In this document: positions 16,963 through 24,713 of the stretch, one piece after another | Layout of the letters: each line of letters begins with the position of its first letter | Position numbering within the stretch: position 1 is the first letter of the stretch | NCBI GenBank assembly: GCA_910579175.1 | Contig: CAJTTB010000021.1 | Coordinates: 1 to 46,334 of the forward strand | DNA: 46,334 nucleotides | Direction of reading: 5' to 3' | From: an uncultured Oscillospiraceae bacterium | GTDB taxonomy: Bacteria; Bacillota; Clostridia; Oscillospirales; Ruminococcaceae | The notes under the pieces: model-generated | The model's input: the letters and a program-made list of their open reading frames with translations, nothing else | What the model was told of the DNA's origin: nothing | Database searches by the model: none | Translations under genes and position numbers: made by a program

Positions 16963-17033
16963 CCCCCTAGCAATTTTGTTACGAGGTTGCTCGTTTAACC
17001 TAACCAAATAGCAGCTAGAGGATGCGAAAGGGG
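16963..17033 (+). promoter_or_regulatory. Structured leader upstream of the GIY-YIG gene
   Basis: CCCTAGC (16965-16971) can pair with GCTAG-A-GG (17014-17021), enclosing AGGTT/AACCT (16984-16988 with 16997-17001). The downstream AAAGGGG (17027-17033), the only ribosome-site-like sequence for the next gene, could instead pair with CCCCC at 16963-16967. I do not recognise a known RNA class. Confidence 0.35.
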
Positions 17034-17046
17034 TTGATGAGAATCT

Positions 17047-17550
17047 ATGGATAAAAATGCAATATTGGTCTTAGGTGCCTTTGTATTCATTGTCCTTTTT
17101 CCGATTATCTTTCGCAGGCATTTTCAGGAAGATAAGCGAGTTCTCAAATCCATTTATCGACGGGAATTTATTTCATATCAGGATTTTGAAAAGGGATGGA
17201 TTATTACTAGACCAGGTAAAAAGGTCGATGGTTACAAATATCGGGACACTTCTGGTTGTTATGTGATTTTAATTTTTAAAAAACCAGTGAGAAATAAAAA
17301 TTATAAACATTATGAAAATGTATATGTTGGTCAATCCATTAACATTTGTAAGCGAGTACATAATCACTTTAGAGGCAGGGGAAATGGAGATGTCTATTTT
17401 GATATCAAATCTGGAAAAAGCGTGTATGTTCAGCTTATTCCCTGTGCAAGAGAAAAATTAAATGACCAAGAGAAAAAGTTAATTAAGGCATTTCAGGCAA
17501 CACAGTCATACAATAAAACCAGTGGTGGTTCTAGACAAATTTTAAATTAA
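17047..17550 (+). CDS. Membrane-anchored GIY-YIG domain protein
   Basis: The 167-residue protein starts with one hydrophobic helix (residues 5-22, AILVLGAFVFIVLFPIIF) and a basic linker. A GIY-YIG-type domain follows: GCYVILIF at 70-77, YVGQS at 93-97, ICKRVHNHF with a candidate catalytic Arg103, Glu142 in NDQEKKLIKAF, and Asn156. The first motif reads GCY instead of GIY. GIY-YIG domains cleave DNA, but tethering to the membrane is unusual and the target is unknown. The start is weakly supported: AAAGGGG lies 13 bases upstream. Confidence 0.75.
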   Translation: MDKNAILVLGAFVFIVLFPIIFRRHFQEDKRVLKSIYRREFISYQDFEKGWIITRPGKKVDGYKYRDTSGCYVILIFKKPVRNKNYKHYENVYVGQSINICKRVHNHFRGRGNGDVYFDIKSGKSVYVQLIPCAREKLNDQEKKLIKAFQATQSYNKTSGGSRQILN

Positions 17551-17553
17551 TAA

Positions 17554-17608
17554 AAATAAACTCCTTTGAATATAGATAAAATAATCTATAATTTGAAGGA
17601 GTTTATTT
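17554..17608 (+). promoter_or_regulatory. Hairpin masking the methyltransferase ribosome site, with a promoter in its loop
   Basis: AAATAAACTCCTT (17554-17566) pairs perfectly over 13 bp with AAGGAGTTTATTT (17596-17608), and the ATG follows at 17609. The right arm contains the AAGGAG ribosome site. The 29-base loop holds TATAAT (17587-17592) with a weak TTGAAT/TTTGAA 15-16 bases upstream. Transcription from that promoter would start near 17599, after the left arm. Readthrough RNA from the GIY-YIG gene would form the hairpin, which may also terminate it. Confidence 0.65.
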
Positions 17609-18934
17609 ATGAAAGATATGAAATGCAATCAATTGTTGGATTTATTTTTGATCGTACAGAATACCTCTGGTCAAATTGCTGATATGGCACAAAATACACA
17701 AGACGAAAATATTGGTACCAAAGTACAACAAAAAGTTTCAAATATGATAAGGCAATTTGATGTTATTTTAGATGATGCTCAACAGAGACAAATGCTATTA
17801 CAGAAGTCCGTAAAGCCCTACTTGGATGTTTCTGAAAATCTCCAAAGTCAAATGGTGGATGCTGCACAACAGTATTGTGAAGAACTATTATGTCGAATCA
17901 ATGAACAATTGTTAGCAGAATTAAAGACACTTCAATTGGTTTCTCAAAAAACAGCAAAGCGACTGATAAAACACCTTCCCAACTGTCGAAAAGACACTTT
18001 ATTTTATCAACAATTTGTACTCAATGTAGCAGTTTGTTGTAGCGAAGCGCTTCCAAAAGAATCCTTTGAATGGATCATAGATTTGTTTGAGCAAACACCA
18101 GATTTATTAAAGGATTCCAGTGTTCATTTAAACTATATCTATCAGCCTACAGCACAAAGGACATTTACACAATGTCCAATCTGTAAGGGAACAGGAGAGG
18201 CATATTATACCGCTTTTAGTTATTCTATGATCAATTTTGACAATCCATTTTTGCCGGCAAAGTTATGGATGAAGTGCAAAAATTGTCATAACCTATATAC
18301 CTATCAATATCCAGAACAGCTTTTAGAGATGGGTCAACATTGTGAAGTCGTTTTTTCCGAGCATTCCCCTAATCATATATTGGAAGCGATGCCAATCCAA
18401 CTGCGTTCATGGTGTGATATTTTAAATGCACTTCAAAAGTATACAAAGGGCAAAAATCTATTGGAGGTGGGAACTGGAACAGGTGAGCTGTTGGCAGTCG
18501 CATTAGAAATGGAGTATCAGATTGATGCTGTGGAAATTGTAAAAGAAGACGCGCAAAAAGTGTCCAATATTTTAAATATCCCTATTTGGTGTTGTGACTT
18601 TTTACAATTTAAAACTGAAAAACAATATGATGTTCTCATCATGGGCGATGTTTTGGAACATATGGCAGATCCAACAAAGGCACTGCGCAAAGCATGGGAA
18701 TTGTTGCGACCAGATGGAGTGTTGTGGATTTCCACACCAAATTATCAGAGTAGTTTTTCTAGAATGCGAAAATTTAATGACCCAATGTGGAAAGAACCTT
18801 ATCATATTGTATATTTTTCAGGAGCAGGATTAAAAGATTTGACAGAACAGTGTGGCTTTGTCACACAGGAATATCATGTGAGCAATCACTATTATGGTTC
18901 TATGGAACTCATTTTAAAAAAGAAGGGGAATTGA
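17609..18934 (+). CDS. Zinc-ribbon class I SAM-dependent methyltransferase
   Basis: The 441-residue protein has an N-terminal helical, glutamine-rich region (residues 1-185). A four-cysteine zinc ribbon (CPICKGTG, then CKNC) follows. The C-terminal methyltransferase domain has motif I LLEVGTGTGELLAVALEM, the acidic VEIVKED loop, IMGDVLEHMADP and RPDGVLWISTPN. This layout is seen in methyltransferases modifying glycans or nucleotide sugars, but the substrate cannot be told. The N-terminal region matches nothing I recognise. Its 3' end overlaps the convergent PHP gene by 26 bases. Confidence 0.82.
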   Translation: MKDMKCNQLLDLFLIVQNTSGQIADMAQNTQDENIGTKVQQKVSNMIRQFDVILDDAQQRQMLLQKSVKPYLDVSENLQSQMVDAAQQYCEELLCRINEQLLAELKTLQLVSQKTAKRLIKHLPNCRKDTLFYQQFVLNVAVCCSEALPKESFEWIIDLFEQTPDLLKDSSVHLNYIYQPTAQRTFTQCPICKGTGEAYYTAFSYSMINFDNPFLPAKLWMKCKNCHNLYTYQYPEQLLEMGQHCEVVFSEHSPNHILEAMPIQLRSWCDILNALQKYTKGKNLLEVGTGTGELLAVALEMEYQIDAVEIVKEDAQKVSNILNIPIWCCDFLQFKTEKQYDVLIMGDVLEHMADPTKALRKAWELLRPDGVLWISTPNYQSSFSRMRKFNDPMWKEPYHIVYFSGAGLKDLTEQCGFVTQEYHVSNHYYGSMELILKKKGN

Positions 18935-19736
18935 TTTCAAGTAAGGTGGGTTTTCTGTTTTGAAAATAAGTGAGATAACGAAAACCCGATTGATATGCGA
19001 TTGCCATTCCCTGTTCAATGCCACTTCCAATATCGTTTGGTGTGTGTGCATCTGAACCAATGGTGAGATATTTCCCCCCAAGCTGGTGGAATAGTTTGAT
19101 ATAGTCGGGTTCTGGTAGCGTGGTGAGAATTTTTTGTCGCAATCCAGAGGTGTTTAGCTCGAGCGCTTTTTCCTGTTCTATCAACTTTTTAAAAATTTCT
19201 CTAATTTGGTCATCCCATTGGTGGAGATTGATATTTCTTTGATGATCTCCGTTGATATAGCGCAGTGGATAGGTCAAATGGGCTAATGTATCAAACTCCC
19301 CCCAGCATACCATTTCATATACTTGAGATAGATAGCGTTCTATCAGTTGTTTTAGTTCCTGGTCGCTGTATTGCCGATAATCTAAAAAATAAAAATCCTG
19401 CATTCCTGTTAAGGCGTGTATAGAACCAATTACAAAATCATATGGATAGGACAGTACCTCTTTAGCAGCAATTGGATTTTGCAATGGTTGTGCCAGTTCA
19501 ACACCAACAAACAGTTTGAAATCGGAGCTTTCTAGTTCCGGTTTTAAACTGTTGATTTCATTGCGGGAATTTTGAATGGATTGTTGATAGCCTTCTTGTT
19601 GATAAACCTCACATTCACAGTGGTCGGTGATGGCATAAATCCCAATCTGTTGTTTTTTTGCCTGTAGACACATCTGTTTGAGTGGGGCAGTAGAATCGGG
19701 CGAATGGTTTGTATGGGTATGACAATCAATTATCAT
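18909..19736 (-). CDS. PHP-domain histidinol-phosphatase-like protein
   Basis: This 275-residue protein opens MIIDCHTHTNHSPDS and has AITDHCECE, GVELAQP, IGSIHAL, LAHLTYPLRY and a C-terminal TIGSDAHTPNDIG. These are the metal-binding His/Asp/Glu motifs of the HisJ/HisK PHP phosphatases of histidine synthesis. No other his gene is nearby, so a different phosphoester substrate is possible. The start at 19736 fits the family N-terminus. The only strong ribosome site (AAAGGAGGAG) is 41 bases upstream, beyond a stable hairpin that would bring it within 8 bases. Confidence 0.85.
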   Translation of the reverse strand: MIIDCHTHTNHSPDSTAPLKQMCLQAKKQQIGIYAITDHCECEVYQQEGYQQSIQNSRNEINSLKPELESSDFKLFVGVELAQPLQNPIAAKEVLSYPYDFVIGSIHALTGMQDFYFLDYRQYSDQELKQLIERYLSQVYEMVCWGEFDTLAHLTYPLRYINGDHQRNINLHQWDDQIREIFKKLIEQEKALELNTSGLRQKILTTLPEPDYIKLFHQLGGKYLTIGSDAHTPNDIGSGIEQGMAIAYQSGFRYLTYFQNRKPTLLEINSPSFLK

Positions 19737-19744
19737 TGTGAATA

Positions 19745-19787
19745 GACACAATATCCCACTACTTCGGGATAGGTGTCCTCCTCCTTT
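19745..19787 (-). promoter_or_regulatory. Hairpin between Shine-Dalgarno and start codon of the PHP gene
   Basis: On the minus strand AAAGGAGGAG (19778-19787) is followed at once by a hairpin of GACAC plus TATCCC paired with GGGATA plus GTGTC (19745-19777, 8-base loop). Then come eight bases and the ATG. Folding would shorten the effective spacing from 41 to 8 bases. Confidence 0.6.
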
Positions 19788-19848
19788 CTCTTGGGCAGAT
19801 AACGCAAAGCGATACTGCGATTGTGCCAATCTTGATAAAAATAGTCAG

Positions 19849-19898
19849 TGTAAACTTGATATGAAACGGTTGAAGTCAAGTTTACAATCAAGTATAAT
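19849..19898 (+). promoter_or_regulatory. nadE-operon promoter with palindromic operator candidate
   Basis: TTGAAG (19870-19875) and TATAAT (19893-19898) have 17-base spacing. A perfect 11-bp dyad, TGTAAACTTGA (19849-19859) and TCAAGTTTACA (19876-19886), flanks the -35 and fills most of the spacer. A repressor bound there would block the promoter. The regulator is not identified. The transcript would carry a leader of about 250 nt. Confidence 0.65.
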
Positions 19899-20047
19899 GA
19901 CAGACAGTATTTGTCTCTTTTTTGTAGATATGATTTTATTATAATGAAAATATAGCGAAAATACTACCCCATAAAATTCATGAAATTGTTAAACTTTTGG
20001 AGAGATTTCTTATTTTCTAATGATGAAAAATATGATAATATAAAAAA

Positions 20048-20145
20048 GATATCATTGACAGACCTATGTTATCAATCAATATCTATGATATTCCGGCGGT
20101 GTAATAGATATCATAAGACCGATAATCTGCCGGGGAAATGGAAGG
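20048..20145 (+). promoter_or_regulatory. Candidate RNA switch in the nadE leader
   Basis: ATGATAT (20085-20091) can pair with either of two ATATCAT copies, at 20049-20055 or 20108-20114. CCGGCGG (20093-20099) pairs with CTGCCGG (20127-20133, one G-U). The downstream pairing plus this stem form an H-type pseudoknot that ends seven bases before the GGAAGG ribosome site at 20140. Mutually exclusive pairings next to a ribosome site suggest translational control. No ligand is shown and no known class is matched. The repeated GATATCAT could instead be a protein-binding site. Confidence 0.4.
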
Positions 20146-20153
20146 TTTTTACA

Positions 20154-21953
20154 ATGAACTCTTTGATTCGTGTAGCTTCTATCTCTAATCATTTAGAGTT
20201 GGGAAATCCACAAGAAACGACCAAACAAATCTTAACTATGATTGAGACAGTGAAAAATTATTCACCAGATGTATACTTGTTTCCGGCTTATGCGTTGACC
20301 GGTGCCAATCTAGGAAATTTGAGTTTTCATAAGACGATCATACACGCTTGTGAAAACTGTATTGAATTGCTCTTAAAACAAACTAGGAAATTAAATGCCT
20401 ATCTTGTGATTGGGGGAATTTCCATACAGCAGGGAAAACCTGCTAGTACGATTTATGTATTGAGCAAGGGAGAAATTCAAGCAACCTTAACAGAGGAAGA
20501 TATGGATTATATGTTCTCAATAAGAGGTGTTAAATTCCATATTTTGAGTAAGCCATTTTCTAGCCTGTTACAGTATGTAAATCGAGTGAATGAATTGGGT
20601 ACAGATGTGACCTTAATTCCAACAAATAATCCAACGATAGCGGGAGAAATACCAGAGTATGAGCAGGTTTTAAGGGTGATGTCAAAGGCAACGAGAAGTG
20701 GCATTGCAATTGCAAATGGATGTTCTGGAGATACCAGTTTCCCTCATCTATATCGCGGAATTACAGGGCATTTTGAATGTGGAAAAACATTGGCATTTAA
20801 ACAGAGTATACAAGGGGGAAACTTTACTGTAACTGATTTTGACAGTGACATCATTCGTGCAGAAAAGAATGCTTTGGGCTTGCCTGTTTGTATAGATGGC
20901 TTTTTTGATAATGATATACTCCAGCAGGTGGAACCACATAAGGAAATTTTGCGAATGGTATCACAAGACCCCTATCTTCCAGAAGACCCAGAACAAAAAA
21001 CCGATTATCTATTGGATTTATTTCAACTGCAATGTTCTTCTTTGGCAACTAGATTACAACACATTCATTGCGAAAAGGTGGTTGTGGGAGTATCTGGAGG
21101 TCTTGATTCTACCTTGGCTTTATTGGTTTGTGCCAATGCCTTTACTGCGTTAAATTTGCCAAAAAGCAATATCATTGCAGTGACTATGCAGGGATTTGGT
21201 ACAACCAGTAGCACTTATGAAAATGCCATTTCTCTTATGAAATTGTTGGGGTGTACCATTCGCGAGATTCCAATTAAAGAAAGCGTATTGCAACATTTTG
21301 CGGATATTGGGCATGACCCAAATCAACATGATGTCACTTATGAAAATGCGCAAGCAAGAGAACGCACACAAATTTTATTGGATTTGGCAAATCAAAATCA
21401 AGCAATTGTAGTGGGAACAGGTGACTTGTCCGAAGAAGCATTGGGATTTGCAACCTTTGCAGGTGACCATATTGCCAATTTTAATGTCAATACTTGTATA
21501 ACCAAATCCATGATACGCAGTTTAATTGTTGTATTGGCACAGACAGGTCGTTTTAAAAGTTGTGCTGGTATATTGACCGAGATTTTAAATACACCTGTTA
21601 GCCCAGAACTGCTTCCGCCCAGTGAACAGGGAAAGACAACCCAAAAGACAGAGGAAATTTTAGGTCCTTATTTATTACATGATTTCTTTTTATATTATTT
21701 TGTAAAATATCATTTTTCACCAAAGAAACTGTTTTGCTATGCACAAAAGGCATTTAAAGGACAGTTTGAAGATGCATATCTAAAAGAAAAGTTGTCTGTC
21801 TTTTTAAAACGCTTTTGTGCTGCACAATTTAAAAGAAGTTGTACTCCAGATAGTTCTGTGATAACAGAAGTCAATCTTTCAAATACAACATTTTTTATGC
21901 CTTCTGACATGAGTGCAGACTTATTTTTGCAGGAACTAGAAAAACTCAATTAG
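20154..21953 (+). CDS. nadE: NAD(+) synthase with degenerate glutaminase domain
   Basis: NadE makes NAD from nicotinate adenine dinucleotide, ATP and ammonia. The 599-residue protein has the two-domain layout of glutamine-dependent enzymes. The synthase half is complete: SGGLDS at 314-319, GTGDLSEEALGFATFAGDH, NTPVSPELLP and GPYLLHDFFLYYF. The N-terminal nitrilase-like half (about 1-280) lacks the catalytic residues. The Glu of FPE is Ala45 (FPAY). Where a GxxxCED nucleophile motif should be there is GVKFHILSKPF (125-135) without Cys, and no matching catalytic Lys is seen. It may therefore use free ammonia. The start at 20154 has GGAAGG eight bases upstream. An in-frame upstream extension lacks a ribosome site. 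Confidence 0.9.
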   Translation: MNSLIRVASISNHLELGNPQETTKQILTMIETVKNYSPDVYLFPAYALTGANLGNLSFHKTIIHACENCIELLLKQTRKLNAYLVIGGISIQQGKPASTIYVLSKGEIQATLTEEDMDYMFSIRGVKFHILSKPFSSLLQYVNRVNELGTDVTLIPTNNPTIAGEIPEYEQVLRVMSKATRSGIAIANGCSGDTSFPHLYRGITGHFECGKTLAFKQSIQGGNFTVTDFDSDIIRAEKNALGLPVCIDGFFDNDILQQVEPHKEILRMVSQDPYLPEDPEQKTDYLLDLFQLQCSSLATRLQHIHCEKVVVGVSGGLDSTLALLVCANAFTALNLPKSNIIAVTMQGFGTTSSTYENAISLMKLLGCTIREIPIKESVLQHFADIGHDPNQHDVTYENAQARERTQILLDLANQNQAIVVGTGDLSEEALGFATFAGDHIANFNVNTCITKSMIRSLIVVLAQTGRFKSCAGILTEILNTPVSPELLPPSEQGKTTQKTEEILGPYLLHDFFLYYFVKYHFSPKKLFCYAQKAFKGQFEDAYLKEKLSVFLKRFCAAQFKRSCTPDSSVITEVNLSNTTFFMPSDMSADLFLQELEKLN

Positions 21954-21983
21954 AACCATAAATAGAAAAGGAATGATTTTTGA

Positions 21984-22253
21984 ATGAAAGCTGTTATTAC
22001 TGTAATTGGAAAAGATACTGTTGGGATTTTGGCAAAGGTAAGCACCATTTGTGCAAGATTTCAAGCAAATGTAGTTGATGTAAATCAAACGGTTATGCAA
22101 GATTTATTTGCGATGGTGATGTTGGTAGAGATGGACAAACACAACACAGATTTATCTGTACTGCGTTCAGAACTCGAAGCAATGGGAGCAGAAAACGCCC
22201 TTCAAATTCATGTGATGCATGAAGATATTTTTAATTCCATGCACCGAATTTAA
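21984..22253 (+). CDS. ACT-domain protein (UPF0237 family)
   Basis: This 89-residue single ACT domain starts MKAVITVIGKDTVGILAKVSTICARFQANVVDVNQTVMQDLFAMVMLV, the ligand-binding fold used to sense amino acids. Proteins of this family are almost always encoded directly before a DUF711 (UPF0210) gene, as here. The gene follows nadE by 30 bases and precedes DUF711 by 40, with AAAGGA before the ATG. It probably acts as a regulatory subunit or sensor for its neighbour. The ligand is unknown. Confidence 0.88.
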   Translation: MKAVITVIGKDTVGILAKVSTICARFQANVVDVNQTVMQDLFAMVMLVEMDKHNTDLSVLRSELEAMGAENALQIHVMHEDIFNSMHRI

Positions 22254-22293
22254 AAATAGAAACTGCATTTTATCAATTTGGAGGAATGAATAC

Positions 22294-23649
22294 ATGTTAA
22301 ATACAAATGATATTTTAGAAACGATACAGATGATACAGGATGAAAATTTGGACATTCGTACCATTACCATGGGGATTTCTCTGTTGGATTGTATCGATAG
22401 CGATATTGATAAAGCCTGCGAAAAGGTTTATCAAAAAATTGTTTCAAAGGCAAAAAACCTGGTAAAGGTTGGAGAAGAAATCGAACGTGAATATGGAATA
22501 CCTATTATCAATAAGCGCATTTCTGTAACACCGATTGCCATTGTGTCAGCTACCAGCAAAGGTGATCCAGTAAAATTTGCACTGGCATTGGAACGCGCAG
22601 CGACCGACTGTGGTGTAAACTTTATTGGTGGATATTCCGCCCTGGTGCAAAAGGGCTTTAGCGCTGGAGATGAAGAGTTGATTCGTTCTATTCCACGAGC
22701 ATTGCGTGTGACAGAACATGTTTGTGCTTCGGTCAATGTCGGTTCTACCAAGACGGGTATTAACTTAGATGCCTGTAAATTAATGGGGCAGATCATCCGT
22801 GAAACAAGTGAGCAGACAGAAGACAGAAGTTGTATTGGAGCTGCAAAATTGGTGGTGTTTTGCAATGCTCCAGAGGATAATCCCTTTATGGCGGGTGCAT
22901 TTCACGGTGTGGGAGAGCCAGATTGTATCATCAATGTAGGAGTCTCTGGTCCAGGTGTGGTGCGTGCTGCTTTGGCAAAAGCGCCAAATGCCTCCATTAG
23001 CGAAGTGGCGGATATTATTAAAAAGACTGCTTTTAAAATTACTCGTATGGGGCAATTGGTTGGTACACAGGCGGGAAAACGCTTAAAGGTACCATTTGGT
23101 ATTGTGGATTTATCACTTGCTCCAACGCCTGCTGTGGGGGACTCTGTAGCCCATATTTTAGAAGAAATTGGACTGGAAAAGTGTGGAACCCATGGAACAA
23201 CAGCAACATTGGCAATGTTAAATGATGCGGTGAAAAAAGGTGGTGTTATGGCATCTTCAAGAGTTGGAGGGCTTTCTGGTGCATTTATTCCAGTGACTGA
23301 GGATGCGGGTATGATTGACGCCGCTCGTTGTGGTTCTTTGAGTTTAGAGAAATTAGAAGCAATGACAGCAGTTTGCTCTGTTGGTCTGGATATGATTGTG
23401 GTTCCGGGAGATACTCCAGCAGATACCCTTGCGGCAATCATTGCAGATGAAGCGGCGATTGGAATGGTCAATTCAAAGACAACAGCAGTTCGCTTGATTC
23501 CTGCTATTGGTTTAAACGAAGGGGAAGAATTGGATTTTGGCGGTTTATTGGGTTATGGTCCAATTATGAAGATCAATTATCATTCTCCTTCTAAATTTAT
23601 CAATCGTGGTGGTCAGATTCCCGCACCAATGCAGAGCTTAAAAAATTAG
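22294..23649 (+). CDS. DUF711/UPF0210 family protein (PFL family)
   Basis: This 451-residue cytoplasmic protein has the family features DIRTITMGISLLDCIDSD at the start, FIGGYSALVQKGFSAGDEELIRSIP, GVGEPDCIINVGVSGPGVV and a glycine-rich C-terminal half (SRVGGLSGAFIPVTEDAGMIDAA). The family was once grouped with pyruvate formate-lyase by structure, but has no established reaction. It occurs with a UPF0237 ACT protein, matching the upstream gene. The start at 22294 has GGAGG eight bases upstream. The position between nadE and nadA is noted, but no link to NAD is shown. Confidence 0.9.
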   Translation: MLNTNDILETIQMIQDENLDIRTITMGISLLDCIDSDIDKACEKVYQKIVSKAKNLVKVGEEIEREYGIPIINKRISVTPIAIVSATSKGDPVKFALALERAATDCGVNFIGGYSALVQKGFSAGDEELIRSIPRALRVTEHVCASVNVGSTKTGINLDACKLMGQIIRETSEQTEDRSCIGAAKLVVFCNAPEDNPFMAGAFHGVGEPDCIINVGVSGPGVVRAALAKAPNASISEVADIIKKTAFKITRMGQLVGTQAGKRLKVPFGIVDLSLAPTPAVGDSVAHILEEIGLEKCGTHGTTATLAMLNDAVKKGGVMASSRVGGLSGAFIPVTEDAGMIDAARCGSLSLEKLEAMTAVCSVGLDMIVVPGDTPADTLAAIIADEAAIGMVNSKTTAVRLIPAIGLNEGEELDFGGLLGYGPIMKINYHSPSKFINRGGQIPAPMQSLKN

Positions 23650-23664
23650 AATGGATATCAATCA

Positions 23665-23696
23665 AAAACTGTTGCAGATAGCTCTGCAACAGTTTT
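23665..23696. terminator. Bidirectional terminator between DUF711 and nadA
   Basis: AAAACTGTTGCAGA (23665-23678) pairs perfectly with TCTGCAACAGTTTT (23683-23696) around TAGC. A-rich and T-rich flanks allow termination on both strands of the converging genes. Confidence 0.93.
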
Positions 23697-23710
23697 ATTT
23701 AAAAGATCTA

Positions 23711-24622
23711 TTATTGTCCCAAACGAATCATTTCATCAATGGTCTTGCGTGCATTTTGCATGATGTTTTTTTCCAATTCAATGCGTTCTCCTCCCTTGCC
23801 TGTTAGGGCATGGTAAACGTCGGATAACGTAGTGATTCTCATATCAGGACAGATTAATTTTTTGGATAATTGATAAAATCTTGTTTCTGGACGAACCAAA
23901 TTTAGATAATCGGCAATGCTTTTTTCTGTACCAATGATACAAGGTTCATTGGAGTTCATAGCATAATCAATGATTGCAGCAGTGGAGCCAATAACATCTG
24001 CATAAGCAAGTACTTCGGCAGGGAGTTCTGGATGCATGAGTATTTTGGCATCTGGATACAATTGTTTTGCCGCCTTACAGTCCTCAACGGTAATGGCATT
24101 GTGAACTGGACAATATCCATCCCATACAATGATATGTTTTTCAGGTATCATCTTTTGCACATAAGTACCTAGATTTTTATCGGGAATAAAGAGAATGTTT
24201 TGTTCAGGAATAGCCTTTACAATCTTGAGTGCACTGGAAGAGGTGACACAGACATCACAGACTGCTTTTAAAGCAGTTGTTGTATTGATATAGGCAACAA
24301 CTTTGAATTTTGGATGTGCTTGTTTGAAGGAGATAACTTGTTCTGGAGAAATTTGTTCAGCCATAGGACAAGTGGCTTGTTTGACAGGTAGAATAACCGT
24401 TTTTTCAGGAGATAGCATTTTAACCGTTTCTGCCATAAAGCGAACGCCGCACATGATAACGGTTGATTGTTGTAAGTCCTTTGCAACGACAGATAATTGA
24501 TAAGAATCTCCTATATAGTCGGCAATTTCCAAAATATCAGCGGATTGATAACTGTGTGCCAAAATAACTGCTTGTTTTTCTTGCTTTAATTTGATAATTT
24601 CATCCTGTAAATCTCTTAACAT
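23711..24622 (-). CDS. nadA: Quinolinate synthase A
   Basis: NadA condenses iminoaspartate with dihydroxyacetone phosphate to quinolinate, using a [4Fe-4S] cluster. The 303-residue protein has AHSYQSADILEIADYIGDS, VIMCGVRFMAETVK, DGYCPVHNAIT and LICPDMRITTL, which give the three cluster cysteines, plus TGKGGERIELE. It is full length for the family. AAGGAG precedes the ATG by about 11 bases. nadB and nadC are not adjacent, so the gene stands alone behind its own promoter. Confidence 0.96.
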   Translation of the reverse strand: MLRDLQDEIIKLKQEKQAVILAHSYQSADILEIADYIGDSYQLSVVAKDLQQSTVIMCGVRFMAETVKMLSPEKTVILPVKQATCPMAEQISPEQVISFKQAHPKFKVVAYINTTTALKAVCDVCVTSSSALKIVKAIPEQNILFIPDKNLGTYVQKMIPEKHIIVWDGYCPVHNAITVEDCKAAKQLYPDAKILMHPELPAEVLAYADVIGSTAAIIDYAMNSNEPCIIGTEKSIADYLNLVRPETRFYQLSKKLICPDMRITTLSDVYHALTGKGGERIELEKNIMQNARKTIDEMIRLGQ

Positions 24623-24683
24623 GAAAATCCTACTCCTTTATTTTACCAGATAATTTAAAAATCAAAGTTGATTGGATAAAAAT

Positions 24684-24713
24684 ATAGTATCATAATCGGA
24701 TAGAAACTGTCAA
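24684..24713 (-). promoter_or_regulatory. Promoter of nadA
   Basis: On the minus strand a consensus TTGACA (24708-24713) is followed 18 bases later by TACTAT (24684-24689), about 62 bases before the nadA start. Confidence 0.65.

Noticed and set aside
19737..19830. T-box leader for the histidinol-phosphatase-like gene
   Set aside because: No T-box sequence (TGGNACCGCG type) or specifier-loop layout is visible on the minus strand.
19849..19886. Biotin repressor (BirA) operator before nadE
   Set aside because: The TGTAAAC/GTTTACA halves resemble it, but their spacing is about 24 bases rather than about 18, and no biotin gene is present.
19980..20153. N-terminal extension of nadE
   Set aside because: The upstream in-frame codons lack a ribosome site. 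The ATG at 20154 has GGAAGG at good spacing and matches the family start.
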